A stretch of 64,000 nucleotides of DNA from Chlorophyllum brunneum (Eukaryota > Basidiomycota > Agaricomycetes > Agaricales > Agaricaceae): positions 1,364,001 to 1,428,000 of the forward strand of contig OY756151.1 of assembly GCA_963576785.1 (NCBI GenBank), written 5' to 3'. Shown here piece by piece: positions 12,138-24,221 of the stretch. How positions within the stretch are numbered: position 1 is the first letter of the stretch; the number at the start of each line of letters is the position of its first letter. The position numbers and the translations under genes were made by a program. The notes under the pieces were generated by a model. It was not told where the DNA came from. It saw only the letters and a list, made by a program, of their open reading frames with translations, and did not search any database.

Positions 12138-14432
12138 TTATGGTGCAATTATTACAATGGTGACCGCCGAGTTGCAAGTTTTGCTATTCGCGTAGCTAAA
12201 GTGGAAGTATGTGAAGGTAAGAAACCGTAGGCGGTAGATGCCTCGGGGAGAACACTCAGAATAGAACGATAATGGGAAAAGTGATGGTAGTTTGGGGTTA
12301 TATAGGCGTTAGATATACGAGTGGAGTAGATGTGAACTGAGCCAAACTTCATCCCGTATGTAAACGAGTCTTTCCGAAAACTGCAATTCATCATCATGAC
12401 GCTTCTTGCACCCAGGACACTGGTGTTACTGGTGTATCGGACAAACCCTAGCCACTCCGGACACTATTTTCATATCTTTCTGAGGGTGGATGTGGGTGTC
12501 CTCAAATGGCGGATCCCGCACTCTAATCGATGGTGGGGTTGACTGGTGTGGCAAGTCTCAAAGAAATTGTCACAGTTGACGTCAATTGATATCATACTTG
12601 CCTTCTTTGTGTAGCATCTCAGTAGGAGACAGGGAGTTGTCAACATGTTTTGATCGCATCAGCCCCTATGTGTAGACCGCCAACTTCGAGCATGGAGCAT
12701 CAGATCACACCATATTACTTACTTGAGCACTAGTGAGAATGAACCTTGGGGTTCTATCGCCGGGAGCGACTCGAAAAATACAAGACGGAGAACCATTGAA
12801 CAGTTAATGTGGAGAAAAGATGACCTCCAATTTTTGCTTAATCATACAGCTCGTAAAGGATTTTTGGACGAGCACTGTGTCAAAACCGTTACAAATCTTT
12901 CTGAGCACAACGGAAAGTGTGATGTGATCGCTTTCGATCCTTCAAATTGCTGGCTGATGCCACGGCACATCTTGACTTCTAATATGACGGGTGAGATGGA
13001 CGGGGGAGAAAAATGGGGGTGAAGATAGATCCCTCTGATGTCATGTTAGCGTCATCGGGGTTGAGATATGTTTGAATAAGATTGAATCTATCTTTGTGGC
13101 TTCCTGGCATTTTAGGAAAATATGGTCAGATGGATCCGCAGGTGTAGAGACGCCCAACAGAAAATTCAAATATCGTTGCCACCAGGAGTATCAGTCCTCT
13201 CAACTCTAAAATACAGTGATCTGATCTTTGTTGATAGCCACTTTTGACAGGGTCGCGTCGACGGTTGCATGTTTGAAATGAAACTTCCCTCCCAGACCGA
13301 GGCGGCCGGTTTACGAACACTTCTGTATCTTTGAACACTGGTTCTGTAAACCATTATGAGATTCAGTTTTCTCTAGGGGGAAAATACTCACGATTTGAGT
13401 AGATGTAGTGGGTGGTCATGATCGAACACGTATCCCAGCCGGACCAAGAATTGTCCTCGGACGTGATCAAATTTGTATAGTTACAGTCGCTCATTCAGGA
13501 TTCGGTTTCGCATATATATCAGTCTGTACCAAATTTCCCAGGCTAAAGGTGAGGTGACAAATATGGATAAACAACATTGTCTCCTCGGACCAGTAATCAA
13601 GTGTTCGCGGGTCCGGCACGCTTGTCGGGGCACTTCCTAGGATCAATCAATTGATTTCGCTGATGAATATGCTTTACCTTACCCGATTCTCCTTCCAGAC
13701 CACCGGAAACGGTGGCAGACTGATCAAGCGCTCGTCGCTTCGCTGTACTGACACCTCTTCCATACCTCGGATGAGCACCATCGCGCTTTGCGGATAGCCG
13801 ACACTCGGTCTCGCGGCTTATCTGCTATTTATGTTCATCCGCCGGAGAGAATATCCCAAATGATCATGTCCTGCCATCAAACATCTAATACCTCGGCGTT
13901 TGTGTCTACCTATTCCAGGAAAACATGAAAATCAGTATCTGGCCCCGAGGTTGTAACCCTCCTCTCCGAGGCCCAATCACTAGCGAGCCGCCGAGTAACC
14001 TGATTCGATGCTCTGTCCGTAGGTGTCCGCCACTGGCTGGTTTCTACCTCCCCACCATCATCCCTTCTCCCCTCTCTCGCTCAGCCAAAACCAAGGGAGG
14101 ATTCCTCTACTCCCGGCTGTTGATCCCATTTGAGGTCTTGTCTATCCAATTTATTGATCGAAGACAAGGACAGGGGTGGGTAAACTGACATTGGACTAAT
14201 CAATCAAACCCTGAGCAAGGACAATTGTTATACAGCAGTAGTCTCCACAAGCAGCTGTATTTGAAGGCGGGGAAACCAGGTAAACCCTGACATAGCATCT
14301 CCTTCCGTGCTGCTCACTGAAGGATGTTGCTCTTTCTCAGAATTTCACGGATCCGTCCCAAAGACCAAAACAAGATCGACGTGGCGGGGTCCTGGACCCT
14401 GCAGGGATTTTAAATTGAACATCACTGTCTCC
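12138..14432. other. Long intergenic stretch; one doubtful ORF
   Basis: A 99-codon frame at 12723-13022 (+) and an 87-codon frame at 13925-14188 (+) have no recognisable domain and no exon chain that I could build. The rest has only short frames on both strands. No repeats or RNA genes were seen. Confidence 0.45.
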
Positions 14433-15798
14433 ATGACAGGGCTTCTTCGAGCCACTGACGCTCCTACTCTTCCTTATGACGTCCTCAGACTTGTCTTCGA
14501 GGAAGCCACGAAGCAAGATACCAATAAAGTTGTGAAATATGCTCTGGTTTCAAAGCTTGTTTGTACTTGGTATGTCGTCAAGAGTTTAGCCCTTACGCCC
14601 GCCGCTGATGGTCCACTTCGTCTAGGGTCGAGAAATGCCTCTATGAAGACGTCGGGTTGTATTCGGATAGATCACTCCGGAAGTTCATCCGGACGCTGGA
14701 GTCTTCTACAAAATCCAAGCGCTTCTTCGCTACAAGGGTGAAGTCTTTGGCTATCGCATATGACATTCACGACTCCGAGCGGACAGCCAGAATTCTTTCC
14801 GTATGCAGTGGAGTTGAAGACCTCACCCTTTGGGCTGTACCCTCACCCGATCCCGTCAATGCACAAGTCAACAATGGGTCCTCCTATTATGCTCCTCCCC
14901 TACGAATCCCTCAGTACACTTCGCCACAATACGCTACCTCCACATCCGAACTTCCCAGCCGATTCCACGCCCTCCTCCATGTATTCATGCATGATCTGCG
15001 CCCCAAGCGACTTGCAATACTCATTGATAAGCCGCTCCACATACTCGACACGGTTCGAACACTACAACCGGGGTGGACCCCCGTTCACATGTCTCCCAAT
15101 TTCTCGCTCGGCTTGTTCACCAATCTCACACATCTGTCAATCGTTAATAGATGGACTGACTGGAGTACTTGGACATGGAACCACGACTGCACTGCCTCAC
15201 GGAGCCATGGCGGCGCTCCACATCGGTTCAACTCTGTGAAGTTTCTCCCGAAACTGACACACCTCTCACTTGAAATTCAAGTGGGTAAACGCCTCATGTC
15301 AAGTGACTTCGATTTTCCGCCCAGTCCGCCTTCCCCTCACCATCACGGTCGTAAACTTGTTGAGTATGTCGCGTTACCATTAGCCAGGATTCTCACAAAT
15401 CCCGAACTCCACTCACACCTCCATGTCCTCCTCTGTATCCTCACATTCGACAATACACCCTATTCCACCGCTCGCGCTATCAAAGAGGGGACAGCCAACA
15501 CTCTAACTATGCTCCGTCGTGAATCAGAACTATTACCGAATTTAGGCGTGAGTTTCTTTAGAAACTCTACCAAGTTGGGTGATCCTCGTCTGGTCTTCGC
15601 GTATGATAAGGAGCCATTCAGGGAACGAGAAGCCGGATCATACAAGGTTTGGAACATGTGGAAGCGCGCTGAGGAGATTGTGCGTCTACAGAAACAAACC
15701 GAAGAGAACTACGGTCCGTATCTCCCCGTTTACTTTTTTTCCACATTGACCTTATTTTTTTTACCTTTCCCACAGATCCCGTTGTTCTTGAACTTTGA
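14433..15798 (+). CDS. F-box-like protein of unknown target
   Basis: Exons 14433-14569, 14626-15713 and 15776-15798 give 415 residues. The N-terminus has an F-box-like helix (APTLPYDVLRLVFEEA), as in many Agaricomycete F-box proteins. The remainder reads as degenerate leucine-rich segments (LTHLSLEIQ, FTNLTHLSIV). F-box proteins recruit substrates to SCF ubiquitin ligases. Intron 1 (GTATGT...GTCTAG) restores CTW-VEKCLYEDV. Intron 2 is inferred from a strong pyrimidine tract ending CCCACAG at 15775 and a GTCCGT donor. If it is not spliced, the frame runs on to 15850 with a hydrophobic tail. A 21-base T run follows the gene. Confidence 0.68.
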
Positions 15799-15868
15799 CA
15801 TATCGTTTGGTGGACGAACAGAGAACACGGTGGAATACATTTTCCATTGACAGCTGATATGCGTGGAC

Positions 15869-15907
15869 TTTTTTTTTTTTTTTTTTTTTGACACACACAC
15901 ACACACA
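15869..15907. repeat. Poly-T tract followed by an (AC)n microsatellite
   Basis: Twenty-one T (15869-15889), a G, then eight and a half AC units to 15907. It lies just 3' of the F-box-like gene. Such tracts are common slippage sites, and length is likely polymorphic between strains. Confidence 0.9.
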
Positions 15908-16417
15908 TGATCGTATTCGTTCTCATCACATGCACCAATCTGATAATTACTGCGTTCGCTGGGCATTCTATGGTTTATTTTTGGGCTTATACATGTCGTA
16001 TTAATATCGTCATCATCTGGGTTCCTTGGTTCTTTGCTTCTCTCCGGGATCAATTGTAGATATTTCTCTCAGTGCCACGTGTACTCTATACCTTTCCCTT
16101 CCTTGTCAGTTTCGTAACTTCGTTGTCAATAGCGGGTACGTACCCGTACGTAAGGATCGAAATATCGAAAAATAATCTATTTCTGTGGATGATCAATGAG
16201 CCTATTTCCTAATCTTTCACTGACATGGTGCCGGCATGGTACTTCCAATTTGTGGTTTTGGATATTCCTAGTGGTAAAACAATTACCCGCGTAGAGATGG
16301 TTTGACGCATTCAATGGGTTTCTCGGTCATAGAGCGCGCTCCAACCAATTGGATTGGATATATTCGTCAATAGACTAAAGAACGATACTTTCCAAGAAAA
16401 GGGTACTATGGCATCAT
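15908..16417. other. Intergenic, no gene seen
   Basis: AT-rich flank between the F-box-like gene and the convergent UCH gene. No coding signal was found. Confidence 0.5.
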
Positions 16418-17744
16418 TCACGAGAGCGAATAGGAGAAATAGGAATCGGCTGGAGGAGCTACGCCAAATGCGACCAAGCCGAAATAGACACTCTCCACCT
16501 GAGAGAGATACTGTTTCTTGATCACCTCTATTGCATCCTGTGGGGGTATCATGAGGATCAATACTGAGGTACGAGTGGGAGACGAACATCAAGCACATCA
16601 GTGCAAGGTCCATGGTCTACCGGGAATGGCCTTCTTCCATCCAGCTCGATCAACCTCATACCCTCAAGCTGGTCTCCTGCAGACGCAGTCCCAGTAGCGA
16701 AAAGTGGGTCACCAGTATGTGGCATCGCTTTTGCGGTATCGCCTAATCCGGGAGGAGATGTCGAGGTCATTGTCGTGCTACTGGATCCTTCGGTGGCAAT
16801 TTCGCTTCCAACGAGAATTCTTTTCTCTCTCTCCACTGCCGCATTTCGTACTTCTCCATCTGGTGCTGCAACGAAGCACGTGAAATGTAAATTTGTGCGC
16901 ATCCCATCTTCGTCATTATGTGGCTGCGGTGTTTGTCCAAGCGCAGAACTCTCAAAGTGGATCTGGGTGAAAAGATCAGTTGAATCGAGAAGTTCACCGC
17001 GCTCCTCGGGAGTCTTGTCTAGTTGCGCAGCTAATATCAGCTCACGGCAAGAAAGGTGGGACACTATACAGTACCTTTACATGTTTTGATGAATCTTTGT
17101 AGTGGACTGTTCGGAACATATGTCACATCTGACTAGAAAACCATGAGATTTTCGTGTTGACTCGGATATCTTCACTGACGTTAGAGATCGCATGGATCAA
17201 CGCCATCGATCCGCAAGCATTTTCAACCTAATAGAAACCAAGGTTCAGTTTGGAAGAGCGAATCGAGATTTACAGGAATGAGCGCACCTTTTGTTTCACG
17301 AAGATTAGTGTATGGTCAATTGGATGCTGTCCCTCCGCAGCTATTTTGTCATCGCGTTCCTTTTGTTTATTTCTTATACCCGAAGTGAGTGGGAACAAGA
17401 GTACCACCGCTTTAGTGGGCTTTGGTATGATGCTCAGAAGCTAGGACGAGGATAGATGAGATACACGTAGACGGTAAACAGAATGATATCTCGCTCACAT
17501 TTTCGTCGAGCCCATAAATGTCCACAAATTCATCCTGTGAAGTGACCAGACCAGATTTCCGGGCCCACTGTAGAGGGCATTCAACTGTAGTCGTGCACCC
17601 TTTGACCGTCGGCCACCCACCACGTTAAACACCTGTGCTACGATTTAAACCTGCCCTCCATGCCCCCTTAATAGCAAAAGTTTTCACCTTTGGGTTGCAC
17701 TCGAGAGGAATCCAGCGAGAATTTTCCGATTTTACAGGTTCCAT
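16418..17744 (-). CDS. YUH1: Ubiquitin C-terminal hydrolase, UCH (peptidase C12) family
   Basis: Eight exons close in frame to 317 residues: 17744-17688, 17632-17621, 17567-17499, 17440-17288, 17227-17180, 17132-17081, 17030-16588 and 16537-16418. UCH enzymes cleave small adducts from the ubiquitin C-terminus and help recycle ubiquitin. All catalytic residues are visible: oxyanion Gln96 (FVKQK), nucleophile Cys102 (ENACGSM), His179 (NLHFTCFV) and Asp261 (ELDGRR). The start WIPLECNPK and the end YFGLVAFGVAP match the family. Exon 2 is only 12 bases (coding VFNV) and is needed to restore the conserved NPxVFN-WA segment. A hydrophilic Ser/Thr-rich insert of about 65 residues separates His179 and Asp261. 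The yeast homologue is YUH1. Intron 5 uses a GTCAGT donor. The cyclin gene lies upstream on the opposite strand. Confidence 0.92.
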
Positions 17745-18490
17745 GGCCTCCTTATTGAAAAGACGTAGAGACAATGGAGGTAAGGAATAGGAGCACAACC
17801 TTATGATGGTTGTCTGACGTCACCAGCATGACTGCGTGGCTGTGCGAAGCTACCCACAATTCCACAACAATAAACAATAAACAATTCATCATTGCCCACT
17901 GCGCATCCGCCACACCCTTGGACGTGACCCTAACAAACCCACGCAAATTAATAGTGCGAACACACTCGGTGTGATACAGTACCGCCAGAATTCCGGAAGA
18001 CAAGGGGCGTGTCTTGATTGAGTTCACGAGCATTCTAGAATGTGACAACGACAAAGGGGAGGAAAGTTTAATGTGTGGCATTTTCTATACTGGAAGAAGT
18101 TAACTTTTTTGTTGCAACTTCGGCATAAGCAAGGACGATTAGTGGCGTACAATATACATATGAGTAATCGGACTTTGCATGTGGCTATGCTCATCTCCCA
18201 AGTACACCACACGATACTTCCAAAAACAATGGTTCTCGGCCTTGTACCCCTTTGAGTAACGAATTATCCTCCCTCCAATTTGACTTGCTATGTTGCTTGA
18301 GCCGTAGTGCCCAGACTATATCTTAGAGTCGATGCAAGGCATGATTGGTATCGCCGGTTGAGGCAGTGCAGTGCCACTCAAGTTGGACGACGTTTTCCTG
18401 TGTCCCCGCGCTTGGGAAATTCCTCCGGCGCATCCGTGCTCCGGATTGATTACGGGACAAGGCGCCCTCGGACAAGCAGTGCGCCACAGG
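17745..18490. other. Divergent intergenic region between UCH and cyclin genes
   Basis: No gene seen; only short frames. It must carry both promoters. Confidence 0.5.
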
Positions 18491-18497
18491 TATATAA
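18491..18497 (+). promoter_or_regulatory. TATA-like element of the cyclin gene
   Basis: TATATAA lies 117 bases before the ATG at 18614, within the 120-base upstream range seen for the SET gene. Confidence 0.45.
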
Positions 18498-18613
18498 CAG
18501 CTTGACCATTCCAGTCATCCTCATTCATTCTCCCAAACTACCAGCACTACATCCTCTCCTAAGGGATATCCCAATTGCTGCGGGGACTCACTTCATCTAA
18601 TTAATATCCCGGC

Positions 18614-19495
18614 ATGTCTGAAGAACAAAGTTCATCCCCATTAACGTATTTTGGAGGAGGCGATGTCCCTAAACGACTCGCAGATTACGAAGCCCTGGCC
18701 AAAATCTGTTCCTCATTCGTGCTGGAGCTGTTCGCGCCAACTGCCCTCGAAAGTGGCAACCCCTATGACTCGTTACCCTATTTCATTGCTGTGGCGTTTT
18801 CGCAATCTCAATTACCAGACGCCAACGCGCTTGCTGCGTTGACCCTCCTCCAGCGCCTGAAAACCCAACACCCCGAGCGCATCTTATCCTCCGTGCCAAA
18901 GCGCAATGAGGCTGAACGCCTATTCCTTTCCTCCTACATTGCCGCCACAAAAGTCCTCAGCGACGACCGATACCATCTCCAGTTCTGGGTCGCGGTCGGC
19001 CAGAACAAATTCACAGTCGAAGAACTCAATAATATGGAGAAGCAGTTCTTTGAGGATTTGAAGTGGGATGTACGGATAGATGATGCAACGCTCGCCATTT
19101 ACCAACTCCTTGTCGAAAGACGGAAGCAGGTCGATGAAACGAAGGGTTTGGATAAACTAAAAATACGGAGTGGGTCAACCTCGAGTTCTGGTTCTGCAGA
19201 ATCGACGGGTTCCTCAAGCTGGGAATCTAGCGGCAACGAGACGTCTCCTGCCTCGAGTTTCCCATGCACCCCTTCCGACCCATCCATATCTAACCCTGTC
19301 ATCGCGGCGGGTATGCTCAAGATGAAAGAATCCGAGCAGAATCTCGCAGACCTCGACAAACGGATTGAGGAGCTCCAGCACAAGTTCAACTCGCTGGTGT
19401 CCAGCCCTTCCTGTCGGGGCCAGGAGCGAAGCCCAAAAGCACATCATGGAACCCGGCATTCGATTAAAGAAAGACTTCGCCACGTTTTCCATTAG
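18614..19495 (+). CDS. Cyclin, Pcl/Pho80 type
   Basis: A single exon of 293 codons. Residues about 25-155 form a cyclin box: YFIAVAFSQSQLP, LTLLQRLKTQHP, RLFLSSYIAATKVLSDDRYH and the characteristic FTVEELNNMEKQFFEDLKWDV end. This matches Pho85-type cyclins and the pas1-like G1 cyclins of fission yeast. It should bind and activate a cyclin-dependent kinase of the Pho85/Cdk5 group, steering it to cell-cycle or nutrient targets. The C-terminal third is Ser-rich (residues about 188-225), then a helical segment. A Ser-rich tail is a plausible phosphodegron. The partner kinase and target cannot be read from sequence. Confidence 0.85.
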   Translation: MSEEQSSSPLTYFGGGDVPKRLADYEALAKICSSFVLELFAPTALESGNPYDSLPYFIAVAFSQSQLPDANALAALTLLQRLKTQHPERILSSVPKRNEAERLFLSSYIAATKVLSDDRYHLQFWVAVGQNKFTVEELNNMEKQFFEDLKWDVRIDDATLAIYQLLVERRKQVDETKGLDKLKIRSGSTSSSGSAESTGSSSWESSGNETSPASSFPCTPSDPSISNPVIAAGMLKMKESEQNLADLDKRIEELQHKFNSLVSSPSCRGQERSPKAHHGTRHSIKERLRHVFH

Positions 19496-19720
19496 CCTCA
19501 CCTCTCTTCATATGGTACTATGTTCACCTTCCCTTGCTTGTGTACGCCCACCCATGTTTCATTTATTGGCCCGATACCCGGTGTACTTTATGTATTCTTA
19601 ATTTTATTGTAGATATTTTATTGTCATGTCGTGAGGGATTCTCACAAAGGGGGCTAGGTACACAGCCACAACAGGCATCTGGCAACAAACGACAACCTTT
19701 CTCCTATCTCAAAAGCGGTG

Positions 19721-21718
19721 ATGCCTGCGCATATTCTTGAGAATGCGCAAAATGTTGTGATCAACAATTCACATCTTGTTGATAATTCCTTGACTATCCA
19801 AAGTGACAGAAACTTAGGTGCGCTCATTTGGATCCTGAGCGCCTGACTAGTACTAAAGTGACTTATCAGGTCTCCGGATTCTCCTCGATGCATCCATCCC
19901 AGAGGCCTCTCATGACTCGTCTGCTCGATATCCTCCACCATGCTGTCACCCACAAACACGGAAAGACTATATTGAACAAATAGTTAATTGGGGACTCGAC
20001 ACTCAGGAAGTGTCGCCCAGAGGTTTACTTTGGCTTTATGGACCCGCTGGCGCGGGAAAATCCGCAATAGCGCAGACCTGTGTTGAACGTATGGGCGAGA
20101 TGCTCGCTGCTGCGTTTTTCTTCTCCCGTACAAACGCCTGGGACGATCCGAATCAGTTTTTTACCTCCATTGCTTATCAACTCGCAACACACTTCGAACC
20201 ATACCGCGAACATCTCGATATCTTAATTCGGGATGACCCAACCATCGTCACCAAATCTATTCAGCAACAGTTCCAGCGCTTGATTGTTACCCCTATTCAG
20301 CAGCTCAAGTCCCGAGGAAATGATGTTGGGAGGAAAGTAATTGTTATTGATGGTCTTGATGAATGCCAAGGCAATGATTTCCAACGCGCGATTGTCAACA
20401 CTATTGCAACATCAGTACAATACCAAACCACGCCATTTCTATGGGCTTTTATGAGCCGACCGGAACTACACATAGCTGCCGCCTTCACGTCCTCTGCCGT
20501 CCGATCCCTGTGCCTCAGTATAGAGTTGCCGGTCACACGCGAGCTGGATGGAGAGCTGTGGCTGTATCTGAATCATGGATTAGAGGAGATTAGGCATGGA
20601 TGTGGGTTATCGCCTCAGTGGGTCTCTGAAGACGATCTTCAGAACCTAGTCGACCTAGCAGCGGGGCTTTTCATCTATGCAGCGACAGTTCTCCGTTTCA
20701 TTGGACAACCTAGTCCGCTTGGCCCCGAAGGCCAGCTGCGTGCCGTCTTGGCCCTCCAACAGCAACATGCACTTAGTCCTTGCCTCCCTTCGGAGCTCAG
20801 GCACCCGTTGTCAGATTTAGATCTATTCTACACCCTCATAATGCAACAAATACCTCAAGAAATACTCCCACTGACGGAGAAGATTTTGCTTGCAATTGCA
20901 TTCTTCCCTCGGTACCGCGATCACCCGTCCGCCGTCAAAATTGCCAACATACTCGATCTTTCCGAGTCCCAATTCCGTAACGCTCTGTGTCAACATCTCC
21001 AATCGGTCTTGATGGTGGTACCCGTCAAACTTGGAAACTCTGTCCCGGAGTTGGCCGTTCGCTTTCATCACGCATCATTCATGGAGTTTTTGCAAGACGA
21101 GTCAAGATCTGGGAAATTCTGCATCGCACATGCTGTCAAAGCACTACGTAGGGATGTCCTTAGATGGCTCAAGAAGGCGACTCAGCCCAATCAAAGTGAG
21201 TCCTTCATAGTATCTAAGTACTTTGCTCATGATTTGTCAGTGTCGCTATCCGCGCAGAAAGATGGGAGTAAGAGAGGAACGGACTCCGAAACCTACATAA
21301 ACGCTTTTCGTTGCCTCCTTCGTTTGTGCATATCTTTTCCTATTCAGGATGACGAGCCAACACTGAGGGACCTATCTGAATTCGATTTTACTTCACCCCG
21401 TTCTCAAGGACAATGGTATAGCGTTGACATATCCAAACTAATGCACAACGTGAGATCCCTAGAAAGCCTGGCTCATGTCACTCACCACTAACATACGTGT
21501 TCCAGATTCCAAAAAGCTACCAAAACAAAATAATTCGCCCCTTTTGGTCTAGGTCCAAGGTCCGAAATCTTTTTGTGGGAGATGCTTCTCAAATGTATGT
21601 ATTAGGAAATGGGGAACGTAGAGCTTTGGTTGAGGTCAAAAGGGATGGGAGGGGTTTCACGATGCAGCGTTTCCCTAGTGCTATGAAGGATAGACTGCAG
21701 TATATTTTGCGTAAATGA
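19721..21718 (+). CDS. NACHT/STAND NTPase (fungal NLR-like) without C-terminal repeats
   Basis: Three exons, 19721-19817, 19870-21449 and 21506-21718, give 629 residues. The first exon codes for the short NAQNVVINNSH motif that opens many Agaricomycete NLR-like proteins. A linker with CCHPQTRKDYIEQIVNW follows, then the NTPase: P-loop GPAGAGKS at 90-97, Walker B with VIVIDGLDEC at about 190-198, and a sensor-like MSRPE. The winged-helix part has FHHASFMEFLQD. There are no WD40, ankyrin or TPR repeats after it; the protein ends in a short basic tail. NLR-like proteins in fungi act in self/non-self recognition and regulated cell death by ATP-driven oligomerisation. Repeat-less members may be signalling adaptors or truncated forms. 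The effector domain, if any, is not recognised. Confidence 0.85.
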
Positions 21719-22012
21719 CGGCTAATCACGATGACGGGAATCCTTTAGACAAGTGATCTGCCTAGTCGTCTAGAAGTGGACCCTGCACAACATAATTACC
21801 ACGAAGTGTTCTGCGAAATTTAAGAACGAGTCCCCGAGAATAGAAAGGCTTCCCAGTACTCTAGCGAAAATTCATGAATGAACGATGCAGACCGCATTGT
21901 GGATTGATCCAGTTTTAAACGATAATTCATTAGAACTATTCAAAAATACCACACAACTCCCGATCGTCATCATCCATTGCTAGTCCTGAACGCTACAGGA
22001 CTAACTTACAAA

Positions 22013-24149
22013 TTATGTTGAAGATACAAGCTTGGAGACAACTTCCAGCCCCTCTGCCCTTCCGACCTCCCATTTTAATACGAGGTTTAAAGTTTCCATA
22101 CTCCCGAGATCTGAAATAATCCAGTTGAGGCGTCCATCCTGCCCCAAGCTATCGACCTGCACACCATCTTCGTCCGCCCCGTGCCACTGTGCGTACACAA
22201 CGGGTTTGTCTGAGATTTTGGTCGGGGCCGGAAGATTTTTGATCTTTCTCCCATCATCCCCCGACCCACCACCGTTACCACTGAACCCGCTCTGAATGCT
22301 CCCAGCGCCACCGATTGAAATTGTCCGTTGGATGGTGGTTGCCAGACCAGGTAGCACAAGTTCAGGGTTCTTGAGTTTTACTGTGATACGGGCGTCTTGG
22401 GACACAGGAATGCCGTCAATAACTTTGAGTGTACTGATGGGTGTGGGTTTCGTGTTTTGAATTGTGATACGTTGGGTGGATATTTTCGATGTAGACTTGG
22501 TAATCAAGCCTGACTGGGACTGTTTCTCTACGCGAGGGTGGTAGGTGACACGAACAGCCGGATCAAGACTGAGGTGAATCGTGAACAAAGCGAAAAACGG
22601 AATGAAAGAATCATGTCATTGTCCTCACCCTAGAGATATGTTGAAGGTTTCCTGAGGGTTTGTGGTCGATAGGTTGGATTGAGAATTGAAGGTCCCATCA
22701 ACGTAGGTGTTCATACTCCCATTGATGAGAATGAAATCGCTGGTGTTCTTGACTTTAGCCTATATTCGAAGGTCAATATTCGACTACGAATTGTCCATTC
22801 CAAAACTCACCTGCAAGTGTGCACGGGTATCCAGCTTCGGGACCGTAACCCAAGAGAATGTTGCGTCCAGTTTCACTTCTACAATTGTGATGTTGTGGGC
22901 ATTGTTATCAGGCGGAATGGTCACCAATCCAGGGATCCTGTACGTCGTGCCCACCCCACCTTTATTGTACACGGATCCAACAGTCGTAGCCAGGGCTGGC
23001 GCGGGTTCATCATCAAACAGAGCAAAGCCCATGTCGTCGTCTTCTTCTGACTCCTCGAGAGCTTCTGCTGTTTTAGAGTGAATCCAGGATGTAGCCATCA
23101 CTTTGCTCTTTCTTTTTTTGAAGTCCTTGTCCTTGGGTTCTCCCTTGATATGGAGCTGATGAATGGGGAGAGGCGGCAAGCTGACATTGAAAGTTGGCGT
23201 ATTGGTTTCAAGGAGCATAGGAATGTCATCCCAGTTCTAGTGTAGAGAAGCACTGAATATCACCGTGTAAATAAAATTAAATACACATACCTCTCCCGTA
23301 TTCTGCGTAATCTTTGCCTGGTAAATCAATTTGAGGGGGCTTTCCATCGTTTGTGTATTGACGCGAGCATCGTACGTCGCGTCCCACGTAGCGTTCCTGA
23401 CAGCTTAGAACCAAATTTATAATTATAAGTGAACAGGAAATCCAGTCATCGAGAACCGGGACTTACCGTACTTCAACACCAGAGTCACTTTGCCGTCCCG
23501 ATCGGCGAATACTCCAACCTCGACCTCCTTCTGCAACTGGTGGTTGGATGGAGGATTCAACCTCGTTCTCTCCTGGTCTATCTCCTTCTTAGACGCGTCT
23601 AGCTCCTTTTTCAGGCCTGTCATCTTCTTATCCAATCTCTCCAAGTTCTCCTCGCTAGCATGGATAATCCCACTCAACTTCTCAGCATCAACATGCTGTG
23701 CGTTTAACGTTTCGAGGTACTTGTACACTGCATCGCGGTTGCGCTTGCATCTCTCGACAGCGGCCTCAATCTCCGTCTGCTTTTCCCTGATGGCTTCAAT
23801 GGTAGGTGAGGTAGTCACCGTAGGCGGCTGTCGGGTGCTTGACACAGTGACGCCTTGGATGGTGCCGGCACCGCGACCTTCAACTCTGAAGGATCATGAG
23901 AAGCGGTTCACTTAGAGGAAGACTGCTTCTTTACCTGACACCCCCGTCTAGGTACGAAGACAGGCCCGTGATAATAACCTTGTTCTGTCCAGTCCCGACC
24001 TGAAATATGACCTCTCGTGTCACTTCTGCTCGTCCGGTGTACACCGTGACCCCCGTGACCTTGGTCTCTTTTTCTGCAGGAATTCTGATCTCGTTGATTG
24101 TTGAGCTGAACGTTGGGGGAGGTCGAGGGACTCCATTAGCTTGTGCCAT
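22013..24149 (-). CDS. DUF4140/DUF4139 domain protein ('mucoidy inhibitor A'-like)
   Basis: Six exons, 24149-23935, 23885-23467, 23403-23291, 23236-22811, 22759-22629 and 22568-22013, give 619 residues. Residues about 25-75 are the DUF4140 start (TGVTVYTGRAEVTR). A coiled coil follows (residues about 90-185, with AIREKQTEIEAAVERCK), then the beta-rich DUF4139 part (NATWDATYDARV, GTTYRIPG, LVLKWEV). The family is widespread in fungi and bacteria but its biochemical role is not established; the bacterial name comes from a mucoidy phenotype. An acidic run near residues 315-330 (EESEEDDD) is disordered. Intron 2 ends in TCTAAG, a slightly unusual acceptor, chosen because it restores AVRNATW. A decayed piece of this gene lies at 28093-28256. 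Confidence 0.87.
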
Positions 24150-24215
24150 TTGTTTTTTACGGTGAATAAATGAAGAGGTGGGAGCTGAAGATTCGGTGCC
24201 TTCAAAACTATTGGC

Positions 24216-24221
24216 TTTATA
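24216..24221 (-). promoter_or_regulatory. TATA-like element of the DUF4139 gene
   Basis: TATAAA on the minus strand, 67 bases upstream of the ATG at 24149. Confidence 0.45.
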
